Part shown: one piece after another, positions 34,330 through 49,722 of the stretch
Layout of the letters: each line of letters opens with the position of its first letter
How positions within the stretch are numbered: the stretch's first letter is position 1
NCBI GenBank assembly: GCA_018524725.1
Contig: JAEUWP010000503.1
Location: 62,001 to 126,000 of the forward strand
Length of the DNA: 64,000 nt
Reading direction: 5' to 3'
Source of the DNA: Podaxis mareebaensis
Lineage: Eukaryota > Basidiomycota > Agaricomycetes > Agaricales > Agaricaceae
Position numbers and translations under genes: made by a program
The notes under the pieces: generated by a model
The model's input: the letters and a program-made list of their open reading frames with translations, nothing else
What the model was told of the DNA's origin: nothing
Databases searched by the model: none

Positions 34330-35933
34330 AACGATCCCACGTGGCCTGATGCGTCAGCTTGGGACCGCTTCAATGCTTCCGTGGACGGTCGTCTGATTCG
34401 CACCATCCCTATTGCAGCCCCATGCCACGGAGCAAATCATGATACCGCCAAGTGCAATATCACACGCAGCCAATGGCATCAACCCGAATTCCAGTCCGTC
34501 ATTCCCAAATATCATTACCACTTCAAGCTCAACGCATTTGTTTTGTACAGCGAGGAATATGCATCATCTATCATGGCACCTGTCTTCCTAAACAAGAGCT
34601 GTGATCCATTCACTGCTGTAAACGATCGTTGTATCACTGGAACTTACGTCCAGTATTCAGTCGATGTGGCAACACCAGACCACATCATCAAAACCCTTGC
34701 ATTCGCAAAGAAACATAACATTCGATTCGTAGTAAAGAATACTGGCCATGAGTAAGTCCCCGCGTCACCACGTCTCTTACCAAACCTGAAATATTTTACC
34801 CAGCTACATGGGTAAATCAACCGGTGCCGGTGGGCTGGCAGTTTGGATGCATCATCTCACAGACAGAGAGTGGATTCCGCAATATAATATGTCTGGTTAC
34901 ACTGGACCTGCTGTGAAGGTTCAAGCAGGGGTTACTGGAGACACGCTCATGCAGGATGCCGAAGCGAGGGGACAGGCTGTCATTGCTGGGCAATGTCCTG
35001 TAAGTCCCATGCCTCGAGCTTGTCACTTCGTGCTTTGTTGCTAACAAAGTCAAGAGTGTCGGGTTTGCAGGAGGTTATATACAAGGTGGGGGTTACTCCG
35101 TACTGAGCTTCTACAACACCCTCTTCCAAGTAGCTCTCCTCTTCCCAAAGAAAACCCCGGACGAAGTAACCACCTTGACTAAACCCTGGTTCGACGGGCT
35201 TCACTCCCTAAACATCACTCCATCCATTTCCGAAACCATCCAACACCCAACTGTTCGCAACGCAACACTAGTCGTGAGCCACGATCTTAATGGAGAAATT
35301 CTCATAGGACTCCAACTCTTCGGAGGACGAATCCTACCAAAGAGGCTCTGGGAAACAGAGGAAAGTCTGGATAGACTACTCGAGACCCTGCGAAGCATCG
35401 TTGATGATGGGGGAAGTATCCTAGATGTCGGTATCAACCCTACAAAGGAAGTAGCTGGCAATCCGAACAGTGCGGTCCTTCCTGCTTTCAGGACAATGCA
35501 TAGTATGTGCTTGATTACCTTGTACGTGCTGTATTCCCTTCACCTAAAATTGAACGGCAAGTCCTCACCTTCAACTTGTATCACTTAGGCCCTGGAATGA
35601 CACCGCAAGCTGGCATGAACAATTCGCCCGTACAGCGTCAGTGACTACCTTAGAGCAGAGACTCGCCGCATTAGCTCCCGAAACAGGAGCATATCTGAAC
35701 GAGGTACATAGGCCTTTCTTTACTCTTCTCATATGCAAACTAAACCCTTCGATGATATCCAGGCAAATGCCTTCGACCCTAGCTGGAAACAAAACTTCTA
35801 CGACGTGAATTATGACAGGCTGTTGCGGATCAAGGATAAATGGGACCCGGATCAAATATTGTATGGTACGACAGCCGTTGGGGGCGATAGATGGGTCACA
35901 GTCGATGGAGGGCGCCTATGTCCCCCTAGCTAG

Positions 35934-36726
35934 AGAACCGGATGTGGTTTCATCTCAGCTCAACCTCCCTAGCATGATCACATCGAGGGCTAAGAAGTGG
36001 AATCCACAGAGTTATATGAATCCCAATGTCACCGGCAACGATGCTCTGTTAAAGTTTGTGCCAAATGCCTGAGGGTCAGGGAATCCTGGGCGAACGTCAG
36101 AATCCGGAACTCTTCGAAGTCTCGTCCCCGAACACACCTCGAAAGGGACTATCGTATAAACCCCAGCTTACCATAGAGGAAAGAACCATCCCCAAGACTC
36201 TGAGCGCCTCTCACGTTAAAAAGAGTCGTCCTTACAGAAATCACGGTCCTTCGGCTGAGCCAACCAACCCTCTGGTTCGCCCGCCGCGTTTCCGAATCTA
36301 AGGCCTCGATGCGCGTGTTGAAGTAAGCCAAGTCACGAGCTCCTGCACCAAGAGCTTGCAAATCTACTCATGATAAGAGGGTGGTCCTACATCCTAACTT
36401 GTCTCGTATTTCGGCAAATGGTTACTGTAACTTTCAAACACAATATTTTTACTTATCTCCGGCAGGAGCTGATAACAATTCAGAGGCTAATATCATAGAC
36501 GAAGTTTGGTGAGGAAAATGCGGTTGCTGGCTGGTAAGGTGGGGAGCTTGGATGCAACGTCAACAGGCACCTAAAACATGCCTCGGATGCTCAGATTTCG
36601 CACAGAAAGTTCGGAAGTCGAAAGGAAGAGGCTTCATAGCCACGTAAACATCAAAGCATTTCATTAAAAACAAACTTTTATCACTGCAGGAACATCGCAA
36701 AAGCCAAAGCCAGTAGTACCGTACAA
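35934..36726. other. Intergenic spacer, oxidoreductase 1 / actin 1
   Basis: Convergent 3' flanks. Similar to 41842-42467 in unit 2. No gene recognised. Confidence 0.5.
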
Positions 36727-38293
<1,567 letters not shown>

Positions 38294-38768
38294 GGTTGGT
38301 TACTCGTAGACTTGTAAGAAGTCAAGCAAGAAAGAAAATGGCGATGGGATTGAAACTGGATTGATGATCAATTCATATGCGATAGGATGGGCAATGAAGA
38401 TATCAGGGTAGTGGTGAGACGGCGCGCGCGTCAGTACTGCGTGATGCCATGAGGAAAAGAGACATTACTTTATAGTCGTCGAGGACGCGGTTGGCCGATA
38501 TACGATTGCGTTGAGGGGGAGGTCAGTCTGAGGGCATGCTGCCTTTTATTGGGTCACTGTGATGGGGCTATGTCTGTCAGAAGAACAACGCCAACGCAGC
38601 AGTCTTCTCCCCGCAGCCATGCCTCCATGTCGCGTAGTGTTTCATTTTTTGTAACCGCGCACAGCTGCCGAACACGTGCTTCCTTTAGCGCAGAGCAGTT
38701 ACTGTGCATTTGACGCATCGGCTCGGGGCTCCAGGTTACGGATCACTTGCACCGTCGTCAGATTCACA
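38294..38768. promoter_or_regulatory. Actin 1 upstream region
   Basis: The 5' flank of actin 1 up to the duplication junction; its counterpart is 44032-44533. Alternating conservation of CT-rich and TTTTTTGTAACCGCGC stretches suggests shared promoter elements. No CDS. Confidence 0.4.
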
Positions 38769-39260
38769 CATCCATTTGGCCTTCCATATCAGTCGCTTCC
38801 TCTAGACGGACCTCACACACCGCCCTAAATGCCGAAATCAGACGAGCAACTCATCAATGAATGGCGAAACGGCATAAGTACCACGACGGACATCATCAAA
38901 TAACTCTTCGGCCTAGTCTTATCTGTTCTTTGGCTACCAACATCTTTCCTTTCAGGCCCTGTCCCTGTTAAAGAACGGGCGCATCATACCTCGATGGAAC
39001 CTGCAATTATAACATTGTCAATCCTAATCCGGCAGGCAGGAAAACCCAATCAAACCAACATATTTTTCTTAAGTGAAGATGTCATCTGACAGATGACCCA
39101 GTTCTTGCCGCGTTGTGTTCATTCAAATGAATCATGCATGTTCCGCAGTCAATAATGCGTATACCTTGTTTAGCTCCTTTTCTCACACATGACGCGTCGC
39201 ACTGGTGTCGGCGTTGCCTTAGTGTTGTCGGATGAATCACACACACATCATGTAAAGTCC
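38769..39260 (-). pseudogene. Deleted relic of the duplicated P450
   Basis: Three short pieces of the P450 locus joined by large deletions. The first matches the last two exons (equivalent of about 30241-30420), the second a middle intron-exon part (about 31935-32045), and the third the upstream flank (about 32937 onward). More than 2 kb of coding sequence is missing, including haem loop and I-helix. Confidence 0.8.
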
Positions 39261-39787
39261 CGTGCCGGGGGTATCAGGGAGCTCAAGATACTTGCGAAGA
39301 CTGGGGAGTGCTAAGCGCACATAGGGTGAAGATTCGAGGCATCGAGCTTTGGGATCCTCATCTGCACTTATAGAAAGGCATATCGGAACGCACACCATCT
39401 GATGCCACGCTCACAGAAAACTGGTTGACTTACGCAATGCGCAGCTCCAACTGGAGATACATTTGCTTCTTTTGATTAGGGCTCGTTCCCTCTTCGACCT
39501 GCCGGGATTGGATCCCCGAAGCGCAGCCCGAGACCCTTACTTTCCAAGACACTCGAACCAGACGCCGCAGACCCGATAACTGTCTATCGGAAGTTGGTCG
39601 AAACCGGGGATTCTTCAGGTGTGGACACATATAATATCAGGTCAACGGGCGCTACTTCACCCCACTTGCACATTTATCCCCTGACCGAGGACTCCACAAA
39701 GATGAACGCATAGATCCATGAGAAGCCCAAGGGTACGAGGCAACTCGACCTTACCCTCCGCCAACCACAAAGCTCTAACACTCCCGA

Positions 39788-41841
39788 ATGGCCCTCAAAT
39801 ACCACATCTTCATCGGACTTTGCTTAGTCTGGCTTCAGGCCACCCGCCGCCCCGATGCAGAACTATGCCTAACGATCCCACGTGGCCTGATGCATCGGCT
39901 TGGGAGCACTTCAACGCCTCCGTGGACGGTCGTCTGATTCGCACCATCCCTATTGCAGCCCCATGCCACGGAGCAAATCATGATACTGCCAAGTGCGATA
40001 TCGTACGCAGCCAATGGCACCAACCCGAATTCCAGTTCGTTATTCCCAAGTATCACTACCACTTCAAACTAAGCGCATTTATTCTGTACAGCGAGGAATA
40101 TGCATCATCTATCATGGCACCTGTCTTCCTAAACAAGAGTTGCGATCCATTCACTGCCGTAAACGATCGTTGTATCATTGGAACCTACGTCCAGTATTCA
40201 GTCGATGTGGCGACACCAGACCACATCATCAAAACCCTCGCATTCGCAAAGAAACATAACATTCGATTCGTAGTAAAGAATACTGGTCATGAGTAAGTCC
40301 CCGCGTCACCACGTCTCTTACCAAACCTAATTATTTTACCCAGTTACATGGGTAAATCGACCGGTACCGGTGGACTGGCAGTTTGGATGCATCACCTCAC
40401 AGACAGAGAGTGGATTCCGCAATATAAAGGGTCTGGTTACACTGGACCTGCTGTGAAGGTTCAAGCAGGGGTTACTGGAGACGCGCTCATGCAGGATGCC
40501 GAAGCGAGGGGACAAGTTGTCATTGCTGGCCAATGTCCTGTAAGTTCCGTGCCTCGAGCTTGTCACTTCGTGCTTTGTGGCTAACAAAGTCAAGAGTGTC
40601 GGATTTGCAGGAGGTTATATACAAGGTGGGGGTCACTCCGTACTGAGTTCCTTGTACGGCATGGCTGCAGATCAGACTTTGGAATTTGAAGTTATCACCT
40701 CCACTGGCGAATTCGTTCGTGCGTCACCTTCTGAGAATGCAGACTTATTTTGGGCATTGGGCGGTGGAGTGGGTCATCTTTACTCGTTGTCCATATACAT
40801 TCTGACATTGCTGGATAGGGAGGGGGAACCTATGGAATCGTTTGGTCCGTAACCGTCAAAACCTATGTCGACATGCCTATTACCACCCTCCGCGTTGTCT
40901 ATCATCCCCCATCATCAGATACGTCTGTTCTAGATACGCACTGGCAGAGCGTTGCTATGTACACGAAAGAATCATCCAAATACCTCAACGCCGGTGCTTA
41001 CTACATCTCCAACATCGACAACACCCTCTTCCAAGTAGCTCTCCTCTTCCCGAAGAAAACCCCGGACGAAGTAGCCACCCTGACTAAACCCTGGTTCGAC
41101 GGGCTCCACTCCCTAAACATCACTCCATCCATTTCCGAAACGATCCAACACCCAACTGTTCGCAACGCAACACTGGTCGTGAGCCACGATCTTAACGGAG
41201 AAATCCTCACCGGACTCCAACTCTTCGGAGGACGAATCCTGCCAAAGAGACTCTGGGAAACAGAGGAAAATCTGGATAGACTACTCGAGACCCTGCGAAG
41301 CATCGTTGATGATGGGGGAAGTATCCTAGATGTCGGTATCAACCCTACAAAGGAAATAGCTGGCAATCCGAACAATGCAGTCCTCCCCGCTTTCAGGACA
41401 ATGCATAGTATGTGCTTGATTACATTGTATGTACTGATATTCCTTTCACCTAGAATCGAACTGACAAGTCCTTGCCTTTCGACTTGTATTGCTTAGGCCC
41501 TGGAACGACACCGCAAGCTGGCATGAACAATTCGCCGGTACGGCGTCAGTGACTACCTTAGAGCAGAGACTCGCCGCACTAGCTCCCGAAACAGGAGCAT
41601 ATCTGAACGAGGTATATAAGCCTTTCTTCACTCTTCCCATATGCAAACTAAACCCTTCGATCACATCCAGGCAAATGCCTTCGACCCTAACTGGAAACAG
41701 AACTCCTACGGCGTGAACTATGACGGGCTATTACGGATCAAGGATAAATGGGACCCGGATCAAATATTATATGGTACGACAGCCGTTGGGGGCGAAAGAT
41801 GGGTCACAGTTGATGGAGGGCGCCTATGTCCCCGTAGCTAG
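39788..41841 (+). pseudogene. FAD-linked (berberine-bridge-like) oxidoreductase, copy 2, N-terminal frameshift
   Basis: Apart from its start this copy looks complete. It has FNASVDGRLIRTIPIAAPCHG, NTGHDYMGKSTGTGGLAVWMHH, AGQCP, GYIQGGGHSVLSSLYGMAADQ and DLFWALGGG, then GGTYGIVWSVTVKTYVDMP after an intron, and DPNWKQNSYGVNYDG plus ILYGTTAVGGERW. These are PCMH FAD-binding and BBE landmarks, with short introns at 40293, about 40541, about 40771, about 41407 and about 41613. Compared with copy 1 it lacks about 10 nt in the signal-peptide codons (near 39827). The ATG at 39788 therefore runs out of frame. An in-frame ATG at 39718 exists but gives no secretion signal. It may be a recent pseudogene or a protein with altered location. 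Confidence 0.65.
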
Positions 41842-42467
41842 AGATGCGGATGTGGTTTCATCTCAGCTCAACCACCCTAGCATAATCATGTTGACGCCAC
41901 ATTGAAGAGGGCCAAGGAATGGAATCCACGGAGTTGTATGAATCCCAATGTCACCGACAACAGTGCTCTGTTAAAATTCGTGGCAAATGAGTGAGGGAAT
42001 TCTGGGCAAACGTCAAGATCCGGAACTCTTCAGAGTCTGTCCCAGGACATACGCCGAAAAGGACTGTCTATAAACCCCAGCTTACTGTAGAAGAAAGAAT
42101 CGTCCCTCGGACCCTGAGTGCCAGTCCTGCATCCTAACTTGTCTCGTATCTTGGCAAATGCATCACTACTGTAACTTCGAATACAAAGTTTCCACTGGTC
42201 TCTGACGGGAATTGGTAACAATTCCGAGGCTAGTACCATAGGCGAGGTTTGGTGAGGAGAAGGCGGTTGCTGGCCGGTACGGTGGAGAGCTTGGATGCAA
42301 CATCAACAAGCGCTTAACTATGCCTCGTATGCTTAGATTTCACACGCAAAATCTGGAAGTCGAAAAGAAGAGGTTTCGTAGCCACTAAACATCGAAACAT
42401 TTCATTAAAAACAAACTTCTATCCGAGCAGGAATATCGCAAAAGCCAAAGCCAGTAGTACCGTACAA
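41842..42467. other. Intergenic spacer, oxidoreductase 2 / actin 2
   Basis: Convergent 3' flanks, similar to the unit 1 spacer with small deletions. No gene recognised. Confidence 0.5.
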
Positions 42468-44031
<1,564 letters not shown>

Positions 44032-44889
44032 GATTGATTACTCGTGGACTCGTAAGAAGGGAAGCAAGAAAGATGGGATTGAAACTGGATTGATGATCGA
44101 TTTATATGGCGATAGGACGGGCAGTGGCAGTTATCAAGGTGGCAGTGAGACAATGTTCGTCAGTGCTGTGTGATGCGATGAGGAAAAGGGGCATTACCTT
44201 GTAGTCGTCGAACGGCTGGTCGTAGTAGGGCAAAGGGAGGATTAGAGAACGCGGTTGACAGATATCGGATGGCGTTGAGGGCAGGTCAGTCTGAGGGGAT
44301 GCTGCCTTTTATGGGCCCCTGTGATGGGGCTGTGTTTGTCAGAACAACAACGCCAACGCGACCGTCTCCTCCCCGCAGTCATGCCTCCATATCGCGTAAT
44401 GTTCCATTTTTTGTAACCGCGCGCAGCCTCCAGCCGAACCTGTGCTTCCCTTAGCGCAGAGTAGTTACTGTACATTTAACGCATCGGTTCCGGGCTCCAG
44501 GCTACGGATCATTTGTGTGGTTGTCAGATTGCCATCAGCACCTCCCGCGACTCAAGATTTTGTGTATGGTACGATTTGTTTTAGCGGAGAATTAAGCACG
44601 ATGGGTGGCTCGTCGACTGCGACGCAGCGATCTCCTGCGCGCAAACTCTTGGCCCTCGCAACATGAACAACATCTACACGCAAAAGCATGAGTGTGTCCG
44701 ACTCCGAGGAACAGCAGTGCCTCGCTAGAAGCCGTCAAGAATGGGTTCTCGAGGGAATGAGCGGGCTAAATGAATTGGCAGGCGACGTTTCCAAAAGGGG
44801 AAAGGATGCTCACTTGCCGGCAAGGATTTTAGACGCTCTGCCAGTTTTCTCAACTCATCCACGTTGACTTGCCCCGTTTCGACGTCATC
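44032..44889. other. Divergent intergenic region, actin 2 / MBOAT gene
   Basis: Holds the actin 2 promoter up to the end of the duplication near 44533, then single-copy sequence leading to the acyltransferase start. A pyrimidine-rich stretch precedes the ATG at 44890. No CDS seen. Confidence 0.45.
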
Positions 44890-46882
44890 ATGGACGCTCT
44901 CTTCGCGCCTCTTGCGAGCGCACTGGGTGCCAGTGTAGACCAGATCAAGGTCGGTATTCCGTGCTATCCCTCAGGCAACCTCCTGACGTTCATTCACAGC
45001 TAATTTTCTGCTTGCTCGTCGCGTATCCCCTCGGAAGTCTCTTTGTCCGCGTCCCCTCAAGCAAGCCTGCCCTCAGACACTTGTTCAGCGTTTCTGTGGC
45101 AATCCTCTACTTCTTCCCCGTCCTCAAGATCTACTCGGCATTCTTCCAACTACTCGCGAGTATTCTTGCGACGTACTACATTGCCAAGTATGACAAGAGC
45201 AAGAAGATGCCATGGCTTGTCTTCTTGTGAGTAACTGCCCAACAAACTGAACAATATGAAGCAGAGTTGACGTGGTCTGCCTTTTCAGCGTCGTCATGGG
45301 ACACTTGACCGTCAAGTAGGTTTCTCTTGGTCCAACTCTGAGTTGTCGCTCATGCACCTTCCACCAGCCACATCATCCGTGCTCTCAATAACCACAGCTA
45401 CGAGACCATGGAGGTTACCGGTCCCCAGATGGTCCTCACCATGAAGCTCACAACCTTTGCTTGGAACGTCTTTGACGGACGCCGTCCCACCGAGGTTCGT
45501 CCCGAGTCTCTCATCCTCGTTTCATCCCTTACTTACCCCACCCCAACAGGAGCTCGACAAATGGCAGATGGCGAAGCGTGTTACCAAGTACCCATCTCTT
45601 CTCGAATTCCTAGGCTACTCGTACGTGTCCCTCATCACCCCATCTTGATATTCCATCAGTTCACACATCTCTTCATCACAGCTTCTACTTCCCTGGTATC
45701 CTCGTCGGTCCCTACCTCGACTTTGCCGAGTATTCCGAACTTGTGAACGAAACCGTCTTCAAAGATGCCTCTGTCAAAGACAAACACAACAGTGGACGCA
45801 TGCTTCCCCCAGGCCGCAAACGCGCTGCCTACACCCGCATGTTCCTCGGTCTCATCTACCTCGGTGCCTTTGTCGTCCTCGGTTCCACATACAACTATTC
45901 CGTTGCTCTCAAGCCCGAATTCGCCAAGTTGAACTTCCTCCACCGGTACGTCCGTCTCCGCAAAGGGACCCCCCGGACTGAAATACTGACGTCACACCGC
46001 CCCGCCCCAATCACTCAGATTCTTGCTGTTCCAAGCCTTCGGTCCCTTCGAGCGCGCAAAATACTATGCCATCTGGACACTCACCGAAGGCGCAAGCATC
46101 CTCACCGGTCTCGGCTTCACAGGCTTCAACTCCTCCGGTTCCGCCACCTGGAACGGTGCCGCCAACGTCAAAGTCTTCCAAATCGAGTTCGCACCCAACT
46201 TCAAAGTCCTCCTCGACTCATGGAACATGAAAACCAACATCTGGCTCCGCGAATGTGTCTATAAACGCGTTGCCCCTAAGGGCAAGAAACCCGGTAACAG
46301 GGTCACGGCTATCACTTTCTTCACTAGCGCCTTCTGGGTACGTCCACACAAGCCGATTCCAAATCACCTTTCCCTTAACCCCTATTCGTATATACATAGC
46401 ACGGCATCGCTTCAGGCTACTACCTCACATTCTTCATGGGCGCCCTCATAACCTCCGCCGCCCGCCTCGCCCGATCCAACATCCGCCCCCTACTCCTCCC
46501 ACCCTCCCCTTACGCCTCCCTAAAACCCATCTACGACTTCCTCGGCATCTTCTTCTCCATCACCGTCCTCAACTACTCCGCCGCACCCTTCATCATCTCC
46601 ACCTTTACTGATTCCATCACCACCTGGCGCGTGCTGGGTTGGTACGGACATATCGTTATCGTTGGTGGACTCATGTTCTTTTACGTGGGTGGTACCAAGT
46701 GGTTGAGAGGTGTGCAGAAGGCTTGTGGTGTGCTTCCTCCTGCTAAGGATGCTGGGAAGGGTGTTAATGGGAATGGAGCTGTTACTGCTACTGCTTCTTC
46801 GAGCGGGACGGCTACCCCGTTGGCTGAGAAGAACTTTACGGTCCCCCCTTCCCTTGATAAGTTGGTTGCTCCTCCGTCATGA
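44890..46882 (+). CDS. ALE1: MBOAT lysophospholipid acyltransferase
   Basis: Multi-pass ER enzyme that acylates lysophospholipids in the Lands cycle (yeast Ale1/Slc4/Lpt1). The ATG at 44890 starts MDALFAPLASALGASVDQIK, followed by an intron and LIFCLLVAYPLGSLFVR. Later exons give VVMGHLTVNHIIRALNNHS, GPQMVLTMKLTTFAWNVFDG and SFYFPGILVGPYLDFAEY. The MBOAT catalytic signatures NMKTNIWLRECVYKR and FFTSAFWHGIASGYYLTFF carry the conserved Asn and His. Several further helices follow, then a low-complexity Gly/Ala/Thr C-terminus. A 27-nt exon lies at 45289-45315. Convergent with the Sec14 gene. Confidence 0.93.
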
Positions 46883-47171
46883 GAATTCATGTAGACTTTC
46901 TCCCGTTCTCAAGGTTTGGGGAGTGAAGAGTTTGGGTTACTAGTTCGTGGATCTTGGTCATTTAAAAGAGTCGTGTAGTGTCTCAATACCTGCTGGATCT
47001 TCTCGATTTTTCCTTTTGCATAGACGATAATCTTGGATATCCCTGTCGCAGCTAATCATCCCCACAAATCTAATGCTTTCCCCCTTCGGACTACATCTTC
47101 AGAACGAATATGACTGAGCTCAGGCCAAATTACAAAAAGACAGCTCTTCTATCACAAAAACAACTCCAATC
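46883..47171. other. Convergent spacer, ALE1 / Sec14
   Basis: Short 3' flanks only; nothing else seen. Confidence 0.5.
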
Positions 47172-48282
47172 TCAAGCCTTAGGATTCCAAGGCCCGGCAT
47201 CGCTCAACGAACATCCACCAGCACATTCACAACTCCCTCCAAACTCCTTCGGCAAATTCTCAACCGGAATCTGCTTCAACAAAGTCTCCTTATACCCACT
47301 CCCCAAAATATCAATCTTCTTCACCGTCACCTCATCCAACCAAGGCTTAATCACACTCCAAACAGCACTAAACGCCCAAGGGGCATTGATAATATAAAAC
47401 TTGCCCATCGTTTCAGGGTATCGATCTTGTCCGACCGAGGCGGCGGCCATGACGTAGTCTTTGACGCGGTAGAAGGACGTGAGGGAGACGTTGTTGAGGT
47501 CCATGATGGTGCAGGAGGTTTCGACTGGGTGGCCGGATGCGCGGGAGCATGCGGGGAGACGCTCGCTTAGGAATTTTTCGTATTCGAGGACGAGGCGTTT
47601 GAGGAGGCGGTCTTGGGTTGTTATGTTGTAGAGGGCTTTGACGTCGAGTTTGCCGAGTTGTTCGATGTAGATTGGGCGGCCGTCCTGGTGAGGTGGGGTA
47701 GGTTAGGGGTTTGGGGTATGTAGGTGGGGGTTGGCGTACTTTGTCTGTTTTGTGGTAGTATTGGGGGTAGTATTTGTTTACCTCCTCTTTCTCTTTGAAA
47801 TCGAAGGACCTGGATTAATGAGAACCGCGATCGATCCTGAATCAGAACACAGGGCCACGAAGAGGGGGGGAAAGGAACAAGAGACGCACTTGACAATCTC
47901 ATCAACCCCAAACTCCTTCCTCCACGCCTCAGCATTGAGCAACATCTCCTTCGCTTTAGGAACATCAAACTTGCGTGCCCTCAAAAACCTACAATGCGCA
48001 TATACATACATCCCAATTCACAAACCCGCCATTGTCATCATCCTATGCTCCATCTCATAGAAACACAGCACCGGCTCACCTCAACAAAGTCGCATCGTCC
48101 ATCCTCTCCGGGACAAAATGTCCCTCCTCCTGCAACTCCTTCTTCAACTTCTCCAACGCATGCTGTTGCGGTACCGTCAAATTCCCCAAGCGCCCCGGCG
48201 GTGGCTGATAATTCGGATCAGTGATCCCCTCAGGGAGTGCGCTCGCACTAGCGGCCTGTGGCACAGCTGGGACTTCAGACAT
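47172..48282 (-). CDS. SEC14: Sec14-like phosphatidylinositol/phosphatidylcholine transfer protein
   Basis: Cytosolic CRAL-TRIO lipid-transfer protein supporting Golgi secretion. The ATG at 48282 (MSEVPAVPQ) is chosen over the one at 48297, which would add MYDAV. The CRAL-TRIO N-domain reads [23 protein letters not shown] then [16 protein letters not shown]. The lipid-binding domain includes [69 protein letters not shown] and [19 protein letters not shown]. The C-terminus [25 protein letters not shown] is the hallmark of Sec14 itself. Four or five short introns. A standard length near 300 residues is expected. Confidence 0.95.
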
Positions 48283-48535
48283 GACAGCGTCGTACAATCA
48301 GCTCAAGTTGAGGAAAGGAGGGGTGGGTGGTGGGCGGTGTTAGGTGCAGAGTAACCCGGGAGTGATAGTCGATTGAAGGGTAAAAGGCAGGCGAGGTTGT
48401 TGATGTAACCTGGCGGGGTTCGACGCGTGGCGTGGCGTGTTCTAAAACGAAAATGTTTGGATTATTAGTCCATGAGTCGATTAAACTGGATCACACTTTT
48501 GATCGGACGCCCGATAACACTTTTCAGGGGGTCAC
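48283..48535. other. Sec14 upstream region
   Basis: Promoter region of the Sec14 gene, ending at the transposon. No other feature seen. Confidence 0.5.
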
Positions 48536-48537
48536 TA

Positions 48538-49722
48538 CAGTCGTCTCCCTCATAACCCATAGCACTTGGTGACATGGCCGACTTATGGGTTATGAGAGAG
48601 TATGGCTTATAAGGGAGTTCGAAAAATATATCGCGAAAATTAAAGAGAAAATACTCGATCGTTATCTAGAAGCTACAGGAGCTATTCCACAGAGAGGTAC
48701 TATGGAAGTAAGGGAGTAGTGATTAGGGAACACTTTTACGTGTGAAGTAATCATCAATGCGAGTGTCTTTCAAGGAAGCCACTTGTTTCAAACGAAGCTC
48801 TCGATTAAATAAGACAAGGTGGTGCTCCATTTGACGAGAGAATGGGAGATCAGTCATTGCAAGGTACCTATTCAACAAAGCCGACGCTCGAAGAAGGTCC
48901 TGGGTGCGTGGCGGAGGCAGATCACCAGCTGAGTCATCATCGTCGTCGTCACCGCCGTTGATTTTGCTGTTCTCCTGTGCCGCAAATGATTCCATGACAG
49001 CTGCAAAGATGTCCTCCTCGTCCAACTCATCTGCGTCGTGCTGTTCCTCGGTAGGATTGAGAAGAGAATCAATCGAATATTGTTCAGTTGCATTCGCTGA
49101 ATACTCATAAGTCAGTAAGAAGCAAAAATACATACGCTTTCGCTTCTTTGTAACTGTCTTTGGGAGATCACCTGCCGCTTCCCTCAATCTTTGCACTGTA
49201 ACTCTCTGTGCATCATCGAGATCATCCAACTGCGCATTGGAAACCTTCAAGTAAGCAACAACCCGGGTTTCCTCAACGAGGCTGGCTTCATTGTCAAGCC
49301 AACGTTCTTCTTCTTCGGAGATCTGCTTGCCCTGTGCGAGTCGAGCTTGAAGGAGTGTCTTTTGTGCATGTATTTTCGGCTCGAGGACACGCAAACCCTT
49401 TTCCAATGTCTGAACAAGCGAAGCAGACATAGTCGAAGCAAAAGTTGGTTGTTAAATTTTTTTATTCATTTTACTGTACTATTACTGTTGGCCGCTCAGT
49501 ACGATTCAAAAGTGAAATGTTACACTCCTAACATGGGTTGTTGCCATACATGGTAACCGGCGCTATGGGTTTTTGTCCTAAAGGACCTATGGGTTATGGG
49601 GTTCGAGGGAGTTATGGGTTATGGGTCAAAATTCCCCGCGAACCAACTTGGTGGAAAGAAATTTCTATGGGTTATATGAGAGTATGGGTTATAAGGGGTA
49701 TGGGTTATATGGGAGACGACTG
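48538..49722. mobile_element. Non-autonomous pogo/Tc1-mariner-type DNA transposon with TIRs
   Basis: The ends are inverted repeats of 24 nt (48538-48561 and 49699-49722; start CAGTCGTCTCCC, 22 of 24 positions match), flanked on both sides by TA (48536-48537, 49723-49724). This matches the TA target duplication of the Tc1/mariner-pogo superfamily. Subterminal regions hold several copies of ATGGGTTAT-like repeats (near 48590; 49563-49708), perhaps transposase-binding sites. The inside carries one ORF lacking the catalytic core, so the element must rely on an autonomous relative. Confidence 0.8.
48723..49430 (-). CDS. Internally deleted pogo-type (DDE_1) transposase ORF
   Basis: One continuous 235-codon ORF. 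In the related Agaricomycete pogo/CENP-B-like transposases that I recall, the N-terminus has the pattern LEKGLR-x-EP, then ISEEEERWLDNEASLV. The C-terminus has an acidic stretch followed by LLNRYL, a FNRELRL segment and a terminal SLKDTRIDDYFTRK. Both ends are present here, but the DNA-binding (CENP-B HTH) and DDE catalytic domains that should lie between KKRKR and the SIDSLLN segment are absent. The terminal IDDYF resembles a PCNA-binding box, known from pogo elements. The residual ORF is open, so it may be recent or retained. A short intron (about 49130-49090) is possible. Confidence 0.6.
   Translation of the reverse strand: MSASLVQTLEKGLRVLEPKIHAQKTLLQARLAQGKQISEEEERWLDNEASLVEETRVVAYLKVSNAQLDDLDDAQRVTVQRLREAAGDLPKTVTKKRKRMYFCFLLTYEYSANATEQYSIDSLLNPTEEQHDADELDEEDIFAAVMESFAAQENSKINGGDDDDDDSAGDLPPPRTQDLLRASALLNRYLAMTDLPFSRQMEHHLVLFNRELRLKQVASLKDTRIDDYFTRKSVP

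Larger units (their letters stand above)
33740..35933 (+). pseudogene. FAD-linked (berberine-bridge-like) oxidoreductase, broken copy 1
   Basis: The family comprises secreted flavoenzymes with an FAD-binding PCMH domain and a C-terminal BBE segment. This copy has an intact signal peptide (MTLKHHIFIGLCLVQLCLAL) but is cut after about 35 codons by a LINE fragment (33847-34329). The rest resumes at PDASAWDRFNASVDGRL and includes NTGH, YMGKSTGAGGLAVWMHH, AGQCP and GYIQGGGYS. At about 35110 it jumps directly to YNTLFQVALLFPKKTPDE, losing about 0.37 kb that codes the YGMAADQ to FWALGGG region in copy 2. The tail with INGTRIKYCMVRQPLG or its other-frame equivalent WDPDQILYGTTAVGGDRW is kept. It cannot make a full enzyme. 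Confidence 0.85.

Noticed and set aside
49560..49708. Telomere-like TTATGGG repeats
   Set aside because: The repeats are irregular, differ from TTAGGG, and lie inside the TIR-bounded transposon, so subterminal transposase-binding repeats are more likely than an interstitial telomere.
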